Source: Acephala macrosclerotiorum
Taxonomy: Eukaryota; Ascomycota; Leotiomycetes; Helotiales; Mollisiaceae
NCBI GenBank assembly: GCA_014904845.1
Contig: MU119388.1
Location: 1-64,000 of the forward strand
Direction of reading: 5' to 3'
DNA: 64,000 bases
A program made the translations under genes and the position numbers. The notes beneath the pieces were generated by a model. It was given only the letters and a program-made list of their open reading frames with translations. It did no database searches and was not told the origin of the DNA. Each line of letters begins with the position of its first letter. The stretch's first letter is position 1. Below are positions 23,291-34,440 of this stretch, one piece after another.

Positions 23291-25840
23291 ATGTCTGTCA
23301 CTACTCAGCTGGAACCAACTCTGGCATTTCTGGACACTCGACCGCTGCCAAGTACGCGAGACTTTCATCCAGATGCCTCCATAGTTCTCATAGGATCCCG
23401 TGGATCTGGGAAAAGAAGTCTTGGATTCATTGGAGCTACACATCTTGGTCGTCGACTGATCACGGAAGACCATTACTTCCTCGAGGCTACAGGGATAACA
23501 AGGTATGGCGGCTCACCACACGAAAGTCAATATATGCTGACGTACAAAGGGGCGCTTTCTTCCAGCAATATGGGAGCCAAGACTTCCATAAGAAAAGTTT
23601 TGAGTTGCTGAAACGTATGCTGGATGAAAATAGAGCAGGATGTGTCATTGAATGTGGAATGGGCAGTCTATCAGCCCCAGCTCAAAAGATCCTGTATGAG
23701 TTCTGCAAGACCAACCCTGTGGTATATGTGACACGTGAGAGCGAGCGTATCAGGTCTTTGCTCAGGCTAGGCGACGAAGAGGCATCTCGACTTGAAGCAG
23801 CTGATCTTGCTCATCGAAACTGCTCAAACCTCGAATATTACAATCTCTACGACACGAGTTGTGACGGGACCGAGACCCCTCCAGAGAATGGAATTGGCAA
23901 TGTATCTTCAAGGTAAGTCCAATAATTGCCCTCAACCAAAGTATTTGCTCACTGTTCAAGATTGAAATATGCCAAGGAAGACTTCTCAAGTTTCTTAGAC
24001 TTCATGACTGGCCAGGGAGTCATCCGAAGTGGATTCGAGAGCCCCTTTTCCATCAATGCTCTACCACCAGAGATGAGGTCATACACATATGCCTTGTCAT
24101 TACGACTCTCTACGATTCCAGATCTGGATCTCGTGGAGCTCGAGGCAGGTGCTGATGCCGTACAGTTGAAGATCGACACTTGGGGTCCGGACATGCAGAA
24201 GATTATTGGCCAGCATGTTGCAACTATTAGGAGAAATCTTGGTGTCCCAATTATGTTCCAGGTGGAAGATTATGCTTTCGATAATACTCAACTGTCGATC
24301 GAAGAAAGAGAGCACGCGTACTTCGGACTCATGGAACACAGTCTCCGTCTTGCGGTTGAGTACATTTTGGTAGATCTGAAATACTCTTCGGATCTAATCT
24401 CGAAGCTCGTGCACTCATCGGGGCGAACGAAAGTCATTGGCCACCATTTGCACCGAGAGAAGAATTCATGGGGTTGGGACGATGAATCCCGAATGATTCA
24501 ATACCGAAGGGCAAAATCCTTGGGTTGTGATATGGTACGATTCGTTCGAGCAACATCAAAGCCACATGACAACGACACCGTCCAAGAATTCCTCAGCAAG
24601 ATTGAAGCAATGCCGGACCACTTACCAGTCATTGCGTATAATGTGGGTGAGCATGGGCGACCGTCACTGATCGCGAACAGGATATTCACACCTGTCACCC
24701 ACCCCGTCATGCAGACAACTGTAAGCAAGAGCCAGATACGTCAATTTCTCCCAACCGCCGCAGAGGCGAGACAAGCTCGATATCAAATTGGGGCTCTGGA
24801 CCCACTACACTTCTACCATCTTGGTGCCAGTGTATTCTACAGTTTGTCTCCAGCAATGCACACAGCAGCATACCAAGTCTGTGGGATGCAGAATGACTTC
24901 CAGTCACTCAAGGTGGACTCTCTGGAGGAAATTCAACAACTCTGCGCAGATCCTAATTTTGGAGGTGCTGCTATCACGCAGCCTTTCAAGGTCCAGATTC
25001 TGTCACGGATCTCAGCAAAAAGTTACCACGCAAAAGCTATCGGTGCAGTCAATACACTCTTGCCACTCAGGACACTCTCAAACGCAAGTCCTTGGGATAG
25101 CCACACCCAGACATTACTTCGACATGCCAACCAGAGAGGAAAAGCTGGTCCAATCTTCGCTTACTATGGCGACAATACAGACTTCATCGGCATTCAAACC
25201 TGTCTCCGACGAAATCTATCTCCACGAAACGCAATCCAGCCTTCCAAAACCACCGGCCTCGTCATAGGAGCCGGAGGAATGGCACGAGCAGCAATTTACG
25301 CAATGATCCAAATGGGCTGTCGAAAAATCTTAGTCTATAACCGCACACTCGAGCATGCAGAGACCGTCGCTCAACACTTCAATTCCTGGGCCTCAGGTCT
25401 TAGTATCGATGGAGAGATCGTCACGGTCTTGAAATCCAGAGACGCGTCTTGGCCATCCGCGTACAGACAGCCGACGATGATAGTATCCTGTGTCCCAGCA
25501 AGGGGTGTCGGGGACCAAGCACCTGCTAATTTCGAGATGCCGATGCAGTGGCTCGGAAGTCTCACTGGTGGCGTTGTTATTGAGGTAAGTTTTGACTCCA
25601 TATTACCAGTATTCTTGACTAACTGAATTCTAGCTGGCATATTTGCCACTCGACACCCCATTATTAAAGCAAATTCGTCGAGTAAGGGAAGAAACGAAGC
25701 AAGCATGGGTAATTGTGAACGGGCTGGAAGTTCTACCAGAGCAAGCTATTGCGCAGTTTGAACTTATGACGGGGAGGAAAGCTCCCAAGAGGAGGATGAG
25801 ATTTGAAGTTCTCCAGAATCATTATAGATACCAAGAGTGA
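23291..25840 (+). CDS. qa-1S: Quinate repressor, three-domain AROM-like protein (QA-1S / QutR)
   Basis: Represses the qa genes by binding the activator; it is thought to derive from the last three domains of the pentafunctional AROM protein. Four exons: 23291-23502, 23550-23912, 23961-25584 and 25634-25840. Product 801 aa, shorter than Neurospora QA-1S (about 918) because little precedes the first domain. Domain 1 (about 25-190) is shikimate-kinase-like, but its P-loop reads GSRGSGKRS with Arg where Ser/Thr should follow Lys. Domain 2 (about 200-450) is type I dehydroquinase-like. It keeps HHLHREKN, but the expected Schiff-base Lys region reads MVRFVRATS. Domain 3 (about 480-790) is shikimate-dehydrogenase-like, with HLGASVFYSLSPAMH, TQPFK, GAVNT and GAGGMARAA. 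These changes fit a sensor/repressor rather than an enzyme. Confidence 0.95.
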
Positions 25841-26924
25841 GTGAAGCAACAATGAAAGGAAGAAGTTGAACACCTCTCAATCGGCCGAAAGGCAGCCTCG
25901 AATTCGGACTTCGTTGCCCGTCGTTCTCTCGTATACGACAGTGACAGCCCCCCGTGACCGGTAGCTGCACGAGCGATTACTAACTGCATTTCTCCACACC
26001 GTATTCTCAAATTTTCCTTCTCGTTCCAGCAGCGGATACATCTCCTTCCAGAATCTTAATTGTTAAAGAGAATCTGTAAGCCCGACATCTCATTAGGCTC
26101 TCGGCAATGCATCTTTGTCATCTGGTAGTTTCTCCGTCTCCTGCAAGCTAACCGCCCCCTTTCCTTACTCATCCGTGGTAAAAATGGGGCGAACGCACCA
26201 AACCCGAATAGTAGGTTCATGTATCCAATCATATCTCATACCCATACTTCTCCCTGTTCCTCTGCCAGGGCTCAAATTTCAAATAGTAATTAAGCAAATG
26301 CTCGTGAAAGGCCAAGACCTTAGATGGCTGAGTCAACCGATGGCTTTGGTCCAATCCTCGAGCAAAGCATTGTAGCTCGTACCGCCGCATGGCATGCAAG
26401 CTCAACCTTATTCCATCCTCACCGCAAACTTGCGAGAATCAGTCCTAGACTCTGCCAAACCAATGAGTCTAGACCAGTGACTGTGGCACTCACTCGCCGA
26501 GGTCTCGCTCTCGGGCATGCTTCTGGACCTTGAGTGGAGACAAATGTACAAGGATATTTACCACTTCTTGGCTCCGTATTACCAACAACTTCAATAACTC
26601 TGAACAATCGTTCAAGAAAGAGGCAGTGTTACTCCAGTCCCTCCACTTTCCAAGATGTACCCAAGCGTACAAAGATTAAGACCGAGATGAAGACGACGGA
26701 TCTCATGCATGCAGAAGTGATTACTTCCATGCCAACAATAGAGAAACTTCATGTCATTCGAATTTACAAACCGAGTTACGGTGTATATGAGGATAGACTA
26801 TTGCGGACTGGAGATGGAAAGGGGTTTATATAAGGAAGCAATGCTCGCAACTTAAGAGGAATCACCGGCTCATTCTTCCTTCTCATTTCAGAGATTCTCA
26901 CTTCCTCCAATCTCACAAGACAAG
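25841..26924. other. Intergenic, right border of the quinate cluster
   Basis: 1.08 kb with no recognisable gene. Several short frames (such as 26534-26833) look like chance. The last 100 bp form the leader of the next gene, with TATATAAGG near 26826. Confidence 0.5.
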
Positions 26925-27846
26925 ATGAAGTTCTCACTCACCCCCGCCATCCTGGCATCCGCTGCCTTCGTCCAAGGTTTCACCTTTGACCGCCTGAACA
27001 AGAGTGATGCTGTGAGTCACACATCTGAAATCCTAATAATCCGAACTTCAAGCTGATCATTACCAGGCTCTCCTCGTAGTCGATCATCAAATCGGACTCT
27101 CGCAACTAGTTCGCGACTACAGCGTCGTCGAGTTCAGAAACTCGATCTTGGCTCATGCTGCATTAGGAAAGGTGTTTGATTTGCCTACCATTTTGACTAC
27201 ATCTGCTGATACGGGTACGTCTAATCTGTCCCCATTGGAGAAAATGAAACAAAGGGCTGAGAACCTGTAGGACCGAATGGAGCTTTGCCCAAGGAAATCA
27301 TTGAGGTGAGAAATGGATGAGTGAAAGCATAGGTGAGATGAGAACTGACGAAAAAGATGCACCCTGAGGCACCATTCATCCATCGTCAAGGAGAAGGTAA
27401 ACATCAACGCAACATGTTGGAAACCAGAAAACTAACAACCAGTAGTCGACGCCTGGGACAACCCCGACTTCCGTGCCGCCGTAAAAGCCACCGGCAAAAA
27501 GCAAATCATCCTTGCTGGCATCGTCACCGAAGTCTGCACCTCCTTCCTCGCCCTCTCCCTAATCGAAGAAGGCTACGACGTCTGGGCCAATACCGACGCC
27601 TCAGGAACATTCAATGACAAGCTTGCTGCTGATGCTAATCGGAGGATGGAGCAAGCTGGTGTGCACCTGATGGGAGTGTTCGGCATTGCTATGGATTTGA
27701 TGCGGGATTGGAGGAATACTCCAGGCGCAGCTGAGGTTTTGCCGTATCTGGATGTTTATTTGCCGCAGTATAGTTTGGTGGCTAGGGCGCACGGATATGC
27801 TGTTGACAATGGCACGCTCATTCCTGGGGAGGCACAGCTTTTGTAG
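26925..27846 (+). CDS. Secreted isochorismatase-like cysteine hydrolase
   Basis: Five exons: 26925-27011, 27067-27214, 27271-27305, 27357-27396 and 27446-27846. All are GT-AG and in phase; product 236 aa. Residues 1-18 (MKFSLTPAILASAAFVQG) form a signal peptide, unusual for this mostly intracellular fold. The isochorismatase-like core follows: LLVVDHQIGLS (catalytic Asp), LPTILTTSADTGPNG, MHPEAPFIHRQGEVDAWDN, and the nucleophile Cys in GIVTEVCTSFLALS with the preceding cis-peptide IVTE. The C-terminal extension resembles YcaC-type hydrolases. Substrate is unknown; secreted isochorismatases of some plant pathogens act on salicylate precursors, but nothing here proves that role. It lies next to, but is not a known member of, the quinate cluster. 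Confidence 0.9.
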
Positions 27847-28490
27847 AGTCCGAGTAGGATGACGAGGCAGTGGTGAAGGATGTAGTAGGAACAGGTTGTG
27901 GGTTAGGGCAGGGAAAGAGGTGAGAGAAAGGAAGGATTTAATTCGATGTTGAGACCGGGATGGAGACAGAGAAATGAAATAGGATAGCAATAACGCAAAT
28001 TTCATCTCGTGCCTTAGCTCTGATTTGAGCTCAAGATCTAACCAGTCATGATAGACTTTCCTGCTCCAATGCAAGCATAACTTTGCGATGCTCGAGAAGT
28101 TCTCTTGCCCCTTACCCCCCAGCCTACTTAAAGGCTGTAGCTACGCATGAGTAAGGTGCCTTCTAGTCCCGAATTGTCCAAAGAACAATTTAATCTGCCA
28201 ACGCTCCGTTCAGAACGACTTTCTAGAGGAAAGAAGCTCCGGCAAACTCTACAGAATGCATCGCTGGGTATAAAAATGAAAATAAAGCCACAACTATGCG
28301 GAAAGTGAATAGAGGTTCTTGGAGAAAGCAAAAACTGTCATTGTGAGACCGTAAAAAGGGGCATTATCATCATTATGACTCCTCCATCCTCAGTGCCAAG
28401 CACGATTGAGGAACCAAACCATCCTACCAACCAACGCCGCGCTAGTTATACAAATGCAAGGTAATAAGCAAAATCAGATCTCTATCGTCC
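27847..28490. other. Convergent 3' region
   Basis: 644 bp between two convergent stop codons. No gene, repeat or RNA was recognised. Confidence 0.5.
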
Positions 28491-30179
28491 TCAATCATAG
28501 GTATGCGTGAATAGCGGGGAAATTGACTCGCCGTAGTGATTCCTTCGAATAGCTTCAGCAAGCAGACTCGCGAGATCAAGAACAACCAGTTTCTTGGCAT
28601 CACGGGCTTTTTCGGGAGGTATTGGGAAGGAATTTGTGACGACGATGGTGTCGACACAATCGCAACGTTCGAGTTCTGCCAGGGCATCGCCACCGAAGAG
28701 ACCGTGGGTAGCCACACAGTAAACCCTCTTGGCAAGGCCACGCTTCACCACACATTCTGCGGCTGCAATCCAGGATCCCGCTTTGTCGATCATGTCATCG
28801 ACAATAAAGACAGTGCGGTTACGGACATCACCAACCAAGGTGATCATCTGCTCAATACCTGGATTGTTGAAGCCTTCCTCTTCTTCGTCGTCTGTACCTG
28901 CCGCGTCTGCGCTGCCTCCTAATGGATGTGACTCGGGATTGAAGAATGAAGAATTCCGTGACATTTCCATGGGATCCTCTTCGGGTCTCTCGAATATCAT
29001 GGAGCTTGACATCGCGGATTGTGTTGGTGAAGGATAGTCGTCTGGGACAATATGTCCTTGAACTAGTCTACCTTGTGTAATATCTCGAGCTCGCTCATCC
29101 GTGAACTCTTGTTCCTCCTCAATTGGTGATGAACGTGCTGGTGTCGTTTGTGCTCGGACTAAAGGAGATCTTGCTTGAACCGGACCATTGTGTGCAGTTC
29201 GGAGTGGTGAAGGCATCTGATTCTTTCGAGGTGATGATTGACTACTATCTTGTCGTGTGTGGGTAGGACGTGGTGGCGATGTTCCATTTTGCTGCGCTGG
29301 TTGCTCTGTCTTCTCTTGCGGGCCAGTTTGTGTCTTGCTAACATCGGGCTTGCTCGTACGTCGCGTCGTGTTGTCGTCTGTGCTAATCTGGAGCTTGCTC
29401 ACATCAGAATCCAGGTCCTGCTCCGGCGGAAGGAGCCCATCGAGCCGATTCATAATCATGCTAGCTGTCATATTTCCTCCCCCTCTCCGCTTGTCTGTTG
29501 TGACTATCCCAAAATTGAGCTTCAACGCATCTGCTAGAGATGTGACTCTCTTCGTCCCTCCTGCATTCTTGGATACACAAACAGCTTCCTGCCAGTTCGG
29601 CACATTATGTCTGATCCATCGCGCAATCAAGGGTTCAGCATGTAGATTGTCGACGGGGCATTTGAAAAAGCCTTGCATTTGGGAGGCATGGAGGTCGATC
29701 GTGATGACATGATTGATTCCGGCAACGCTAAGGAGATTCGCAAGCATACGTGCAGTGATCGCACCACGATGTGACTTCTTTTTCGATTGTCTGCTGTATG
29801 GATAGTATGGTAAAACAGCTGCAGGAAGATCAGTGGGAGACATCTTGCAGAAGGTCGTGGAGTGAACCTGCCTGTGATTTTGTTTGCTGAACCTCCCTTG
29901 CACGCAGAGATCAAGATGAGCAGTTCCATTATGCTATCATTGATCTTACTGCTGCCTGATTGAACAACGAACACATCCTTCTCTCGAATACTCGTCAAGA
30001 TCTTGACACTGGTCTCGCCCTGTTCTCTGGTCAGCCCTGCTATGCCTGAAAGGTCGTACAGTCTCTACATTTGCAAATTGTGTGAGCTCGACTCCTGCCG
30101 GCGTCATACCCAAATTTGAGCATATCTGACCTGTGAGGTTCGGGCATGAGCTCCCCGCGAAAATGAGAGTGTTCCTCAT
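28491..30179 (-). CDS. PRS5: Ribose-phosphate pyrophosphokinase, Prs5-type with large insertion
   Basis: Makes PRPP from ribose 5-phosphate and ATP as part of a hetero-oligomeric synthetase, and in yeast links PRPP supply to cell-wall integrity. Exons 30179-30060, 30019-29872 and 29818-28491; product 531 aa (yeast Prs5 about 496). N-terminal half: FAGSSCPNLTGQICSNLG, FVVQSGSSKINDSIMELL, AVLPYYPYSRQSKKK and DLHASQMQGFF; the flexible loop TTDKRRGG is present. Then comes a disordered insertion of roughly 160 residues, rich in Ser, Pro, Thr and Gln, typical of the non-homologous region of Prs5. The PRPP-loop segment VFIVDDMIDKAGSW and the closing THGLFGGDAL, NSFPIP and LASLLAEAI follow. The loop deviates from the canonical D-T-G-G-T, as in other Prs5 proteins. 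The second intron uses a GC donor. Confidence 0.95.
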
Positions 30180-30363
30180 GGTGGTTGTGGTTTTCGCAAA
30201 GTTGCTGGATGTTTTTAGTAAAAACTTTGGAGGTTCTGTAGAAAAATATCAACGCTAAAATTTAGACGATTTCACAGTCTCCGTCAAGCTTCAAGCAATC
30301 TGTGTGACTTCGGATGTGAAACAAACATCCGACGATATAAAAGGTGCTGATGTACCATCCGCC
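30180..30363. promoter_or_regulatory. Short divergent promoter, PRS5-like and XPG-like genes
   Basis: Only 184 bp separate two divergent start codons, so the genes probably share a promoter. No specific motif was recognised. Confidence 0.45.
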
Positions 30364-32228
30364 ATGGGCATTCGCCATCTCATCACGTTCCTGGAGCCAT
30401 ACGCAAGTGTAGAATCATTAGCTGGACGAGACATCGTGATTGACGGACCTGCTTTCGCACACCATGTGTATTACCTCTGCTTGAAAGCTACTCCTGATGC
30501 CAGGAATGGCTTCGAGGCAGCTCCATCCTATTCAGTACTCGTTAAAACAGCTTTAGCATGGTTGAATGGGCTTCGAAATAGCAATACTGTGATGTACGTT
30601 GGCCACGTCCGTTTGATGAGTTCTAGCTGACGAATTGCAGAAGAAAAATATATTTCGACGGTTTTCTCCCAACTACAAAGTTTGATACCCGAATTGAGAG
30701 ACTGGTTGATCAGACACGTCGATTGACAAGCTTCTACAATGACAATTCAATACCCTGTCGAGCGACCTATCCCCGAATCGAAGGCGAGCTTGACGACGTA
30801 TTCTGCAGCACCTCTGTACGGTCGAGCCTAACGACGCCGCCACCTTTGCCATTTTTGGTGCCTGCAATTCTTGAAGCTCTGGGGCAATCCGCCGAGTATG
30901 GGGCCATCACGGAAGCCGTTCCTGGTGAAGCAGATCTATATTGTGCTCGATATCTGAAGGAGCACGGTGGCCTTATTCTTACAGGCGACTCGGACTTGCT
31001 CGTGCATGATCTTGGGCCAAACGGCGCTGTTTCCTTTCTCAGAGATATCAGACCTCTTTCAGAAGCTTCGGTCGGAGAGCTTTGTAGCAGCCATCTCTAC
31101 CAACCGGCAAGCATCGCCAAACGACTGTCCCTTCCCGATGGCTACGGAATGCGTTCTCTGGCTTTTGAGATAGTGATGGACCCTTATGTGAAGTTTCCGC
31201 AGCTTGTTAAGGAAGCCCAAGGTTCTAAAGCTATAACAAATCATCCTACAGAGTTCTCGGATTTTCTTCGCGAATATGTTCCATTACCTTCAAACCTCGA
31301 GCAGACCTTGACCAACGCTCAATCCATTCTACAAAGATTAGATCCCCGAATATCTGAATTTGTATTGCAGTTCCTTGTCCGGGAAGCTGGACCAACAGAG
31401 CCTGCTCCAAAAGGCGGGGCACCAAAACTTCATATCTTCCTACCATTCCTGTTTGATGACCCTATTCGCACAAGTGCTTGGGAGTGCTCAACATCTGTAC
31501 GCCAATTAGCTTATGGTCTCATGAATTTGATAGCCTCCGAAGACAAGCAAACGCTAAGCGTTTTTGAGCATAGAAAACAGTCTGATAAATCTGACGGTCG
31601 AAAGCTGCAGCTTCCGGAGATTTCGCATATCCCAAATGAATGCAAAGATCTGTTGACGCTCTTATCAGACTTGATACTGAAGCTTCCTAAGCTCCCCGAA
31701 GGTCAAATCTGGATAGCTCTTGCTATACACCAAAATATCCAATGGTCAAATGCTCGTCATAAGTCTTCCTTGATCACTCCTTTCATGCAACAGTTCCTGC
31801 AGCTCGAAGCCGGTGGAGAGTCCGGCGAGTTCAGCTGGGAGGCAATTCAATTCTTCGCCGAACTTCAGGCATCTCATTACTCTTCCAGGATTCTCAAACA
31901 GACCTTGAGCCTGGTACTCGCACACGGTGATGCCAACGCTCTGCCAGAGCCTCTTCAATTATTGCAGACGAAGTTGCAAACACTCCCAGATTTAACAAGC
32001 TTTCCAAGCCTTGCCGACGCTTCCTCTGCCATCCGAAAGGTCGGCCATCGGGGGGTGATGGACGCCATTAGGAGTATTGTGGATGTTCTACTCCCGTTGC
32101 CAGCGGTAGCTCCTCAGATACCTTCAAAGGCAGCCAAGAAGAAGCGTAAGAGAGCCTCGCGCGCCTCTGAGCCATCGAGGACCAAGAAGAAGCCAGCCAA
32201 CTTATTCGAGTTGCTAGATGTCGAGTGA
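30364..32228 (+). CDS. Asteroid/XPG-like nuclease-domain protein
   Basis: Two exons, 30364-30593 and 30641-32228, with a 47-nt GT-AG intron; product 605 aa. The N-terminus MGIRHLITFLEPYAS followed by DIVIDGPAFAHHVYY is the XPG N-region (first metal-binding Asp). KIYFDGFLP adds the second acidic patch. GEADLYCARYL with TGDSDLLVHDLG is the XPG-I motif. This organisation, with the Asteroid-type second part, matches fungal XPG_I_2 proteins related to human ASTE1, a DNA-end-processing factor. The long helical C-terminal half has no named domain, and the end is strongly basic (KKKRKRASRASEPSRTKKK), a nuclear signal. Active-site acids look preserved, so nuclease activity is possible but unproven. 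The ATG at 30364 begins exactly at the conserved MGI. Confidence 0.88.
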
Positions 32229-32347
32229 CGCTAACTCAGACTCTTTGCACTAGCAACAAGCAATCATCCCTCACACATCCTGCCGACACCCACAATTCTC
32301 GCTTTGTGCCCCTGAATCTAGCGGTCGTCAACGTTCGTATATGGAAA

Positions 32348-32699
32348 GGAGGTTCGCTTGGAGGCCACGGAATGAAAAGTGCCAGAAGTACCATCGTCCA
32401 ACCGACCACTAGTGATAACACAAAACATCTTGTCCCGTGCATGTTCTCCCGAGTGGTTCATATGTAGAGGAGGTTTGCCTGGAGGCAACTTAGCGAGAAG
32501 TGCAAAGGCTATCATCGTCCGGTCGACCACTAGTCCTAGCAAACAGCATCTTAATCCGTGAACACACGTCCCTCGCCTTGCGGCCCTGACTGTAGTGGTA
32601 GCGAGCTTTACATGAGTTTTGGAAGGAGGACTGGGAGGAGGTTCGGGTGAAGGCTCTTCTTGACGAGAAAAATAGGGGCATCGTCCGGTCAACCTGCAG
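32348..32699 (+). repeat. Three diverged tandem copies of a ~65-100 bp unit
   Basis: Copies begin near 32348, 32469 and 32637. Each starts with GGAGGTT(C/T)G, continues through a GAGAAG/GAAAAG-like core and then ATCGTCC(G/A)(G/A)(T/C)C(G/A)AC. Copies 1 and 2 also share CGACCACTAGT and CATCTT..TCCCGTG/TCCGTG further on. Spacing is 121 and 168 bp. Many differences are transitions. Confidence 0.6.
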
Positions 32700-33149
32700 C
32701 GTCCCGATGACCACTGGGAAGTAAACGTTGACCCCTATCCGTCTCGTTAACATTTCTCGCTTTGTGGTATAGGGGCAGGTTACGTGAAACCCATCGTCGC
32801 GGCAACCAGGCAATATAAGCTAGGTTGGTCTATTATACTACTGCCAATATAATCCTGCTCCCCCTTTGAATTTTTGGTCTTCTTGACTGTGTTTGCGATC
32901 TCTTAACAGCCATTCTGAGAGAGCGTTCTTAGGATATCCTAGCAAATGCCTGTCCTCGTTGGTGTCGGCCCCTCTCCCACGCTTGTAATATGCTCTATAA
33001 GCGCTTGAGGTTGCAGCAGATCTAGTCGTGTATGCTTCAGCCCCCTGCAAGGTTGTTCTGACCAGCTTTTATCGTATTCTTCGCCATTGAAACCGTCGGT
33101 GGATAGTTTAGAAGGGGCGATTCGATGCTGCAGGATATAATGTGTACCT

Positions 33150-33490
33150 CCCACATCTGTTAGCTTGTCGTTACTCCATTTTTAAAGCCCCAGAGATCGC
33201 CTTGTAGTTGTTTCGATTCGATGGTCCATGTTATCAGGGATACCGAATTCGGTATCTGAATGGTGACGTACAAACTTGCAACAGGGGGCAACGCGGTGGA
33301 AAGAATGCCTCCCACACTACAGGCAAGTTTACCTCTCTAACTTCCCTCACTTAAATCTTGCTGACTGCCTCTGAGGCTGTAATCGATTAGTTATTGAGAA
33401 GCAGTTAGATACTGTGGACTTGATGTAATTTGTTACTGCCACGTCTGTTAGCTCATCGTTACTTTGGCAAACTCCAGAGATATACTTGTA
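33150..33490 (+). repeat. Diverged direct repeat pair
   Basis: 33150-33208 and 33439-33490 share CA(C)RTCTGTTAGCTYRTCGTTACT followed by a shared CCAGAGAT and CTTGTA. The differences in the first block are all transitions (C/T or G/A), as expected for RIP-type mutation or simple decay. Confidence 0.5.
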
Positions 33491-33959
33491 CCTCCTTGCG
33501 ATCCATTCCTCCATTATTCCAAAAGTATTGAGGATATCGATACCATTAATCTAAATTGACCTGCTCATATTCAGTATCAGGACGTCGGTGGTCAGGATCT
33601 GCAGACGCAACAGATTCAAGGAAGAAGGCTTAGCGTAATCTTACCACCAGTAAATCTATCCAGCGACCTCTTTTGCTTTCCATAAAGGCTGTTTATATCA
33701 GTCATTCTATGCTTCAATGTAGATCTTCGTCGAGACGTGCTGACTCCAAGATTCTGGGCTTGCCCAATCCGTCCACCAGACTCCTCCTCAACTTGTCCTG
33801 GCTTGGGCCATTACTTCGCCATCTCTGCCTAAAGATGTGATCTCCTCCCTTGCTCACTTATGTCCCTTACCCTTCAGGGCTTTGATCGACGTTCTCTGGA
33901 GGCTGGGGCGCGTTGTATAGAGTCTCGGTGTGGAAGAGAATTCCCTACCCGTGCTATCT

Positions 33960-34440
33960 AGAGCTCCAAGGTTAGCGACAGCCTCTGAGATTCCGAAGCT
34001 ACACTTGCCGCAGAAGAAATGAAGCCTTCAATATTCCATTTGCTAATGACAGGAGTGGATATAGCGCTCTTTTAGACTTAGCTGCAGGTGTGATTTCTGA
34101 GAGACGGCTCCTCATAATGTTCCGCAGAGCTCTAGATTTTGAGGTCGACTTGAATCATATCGAGTAGATCTGTCTGGATACATAGAGAGAGGTAAATATT
34201 GGTTTGTTCAGCGACTTCGTAGAGGGTGTTAACGCGACCCTACTCGGGTTCAGTTGGGTACCGTTGCCAACAATATTCCGTCTTCTTCGAGGGTTCTTTG
34301 AGGGCTCTGCGAAAGTTGATCATCGACGTGTAAGGTGCCAGAGCTTCGAAAGCTACAATCGTTTCTTTGTGCCCCTTCTTGCTCCTGTTAATGAGATTAC
34401 TGAGCAGGAATGCGTAGTTTCATCTCTAGGTGGTCTGGAT
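33960..34440 (-). pseudogene. Relic of an ankyrin-repeat gene
   Basis: The minus strand contains two ankyrin-like stretches interrupted by stops and frame changes. One is KKGHKETIVAFEAL around 34380-34345. The other is KSKRALYPLLSLANGILKA around 34085-34030, which follows the ankyrin pattern D-x-x-G-x-TPL-x-LA-x-NG-x-L. Further fragments (TLYEVAEQ) lie between. There is no start codon, no intact frame and no credible set of introns, so this is a decayed gene rather than a split one. The parent protein type (for instance NACHT-ankyrin or F-box-ankyrin) cannot be told. Confidence 0.45.

Noticed and set aside
23104..23502. Upstream frame considered as an extra N-terminal exon of the repressor
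   Set aside because: The translation is unlike the family and overlaps the correct frame, which starts at the ATG at 23291.
28536..29712. Plus-strand frames opposite the PRPP synthetase gene
   Set aside because: They are antisense shadows with no known similarity.
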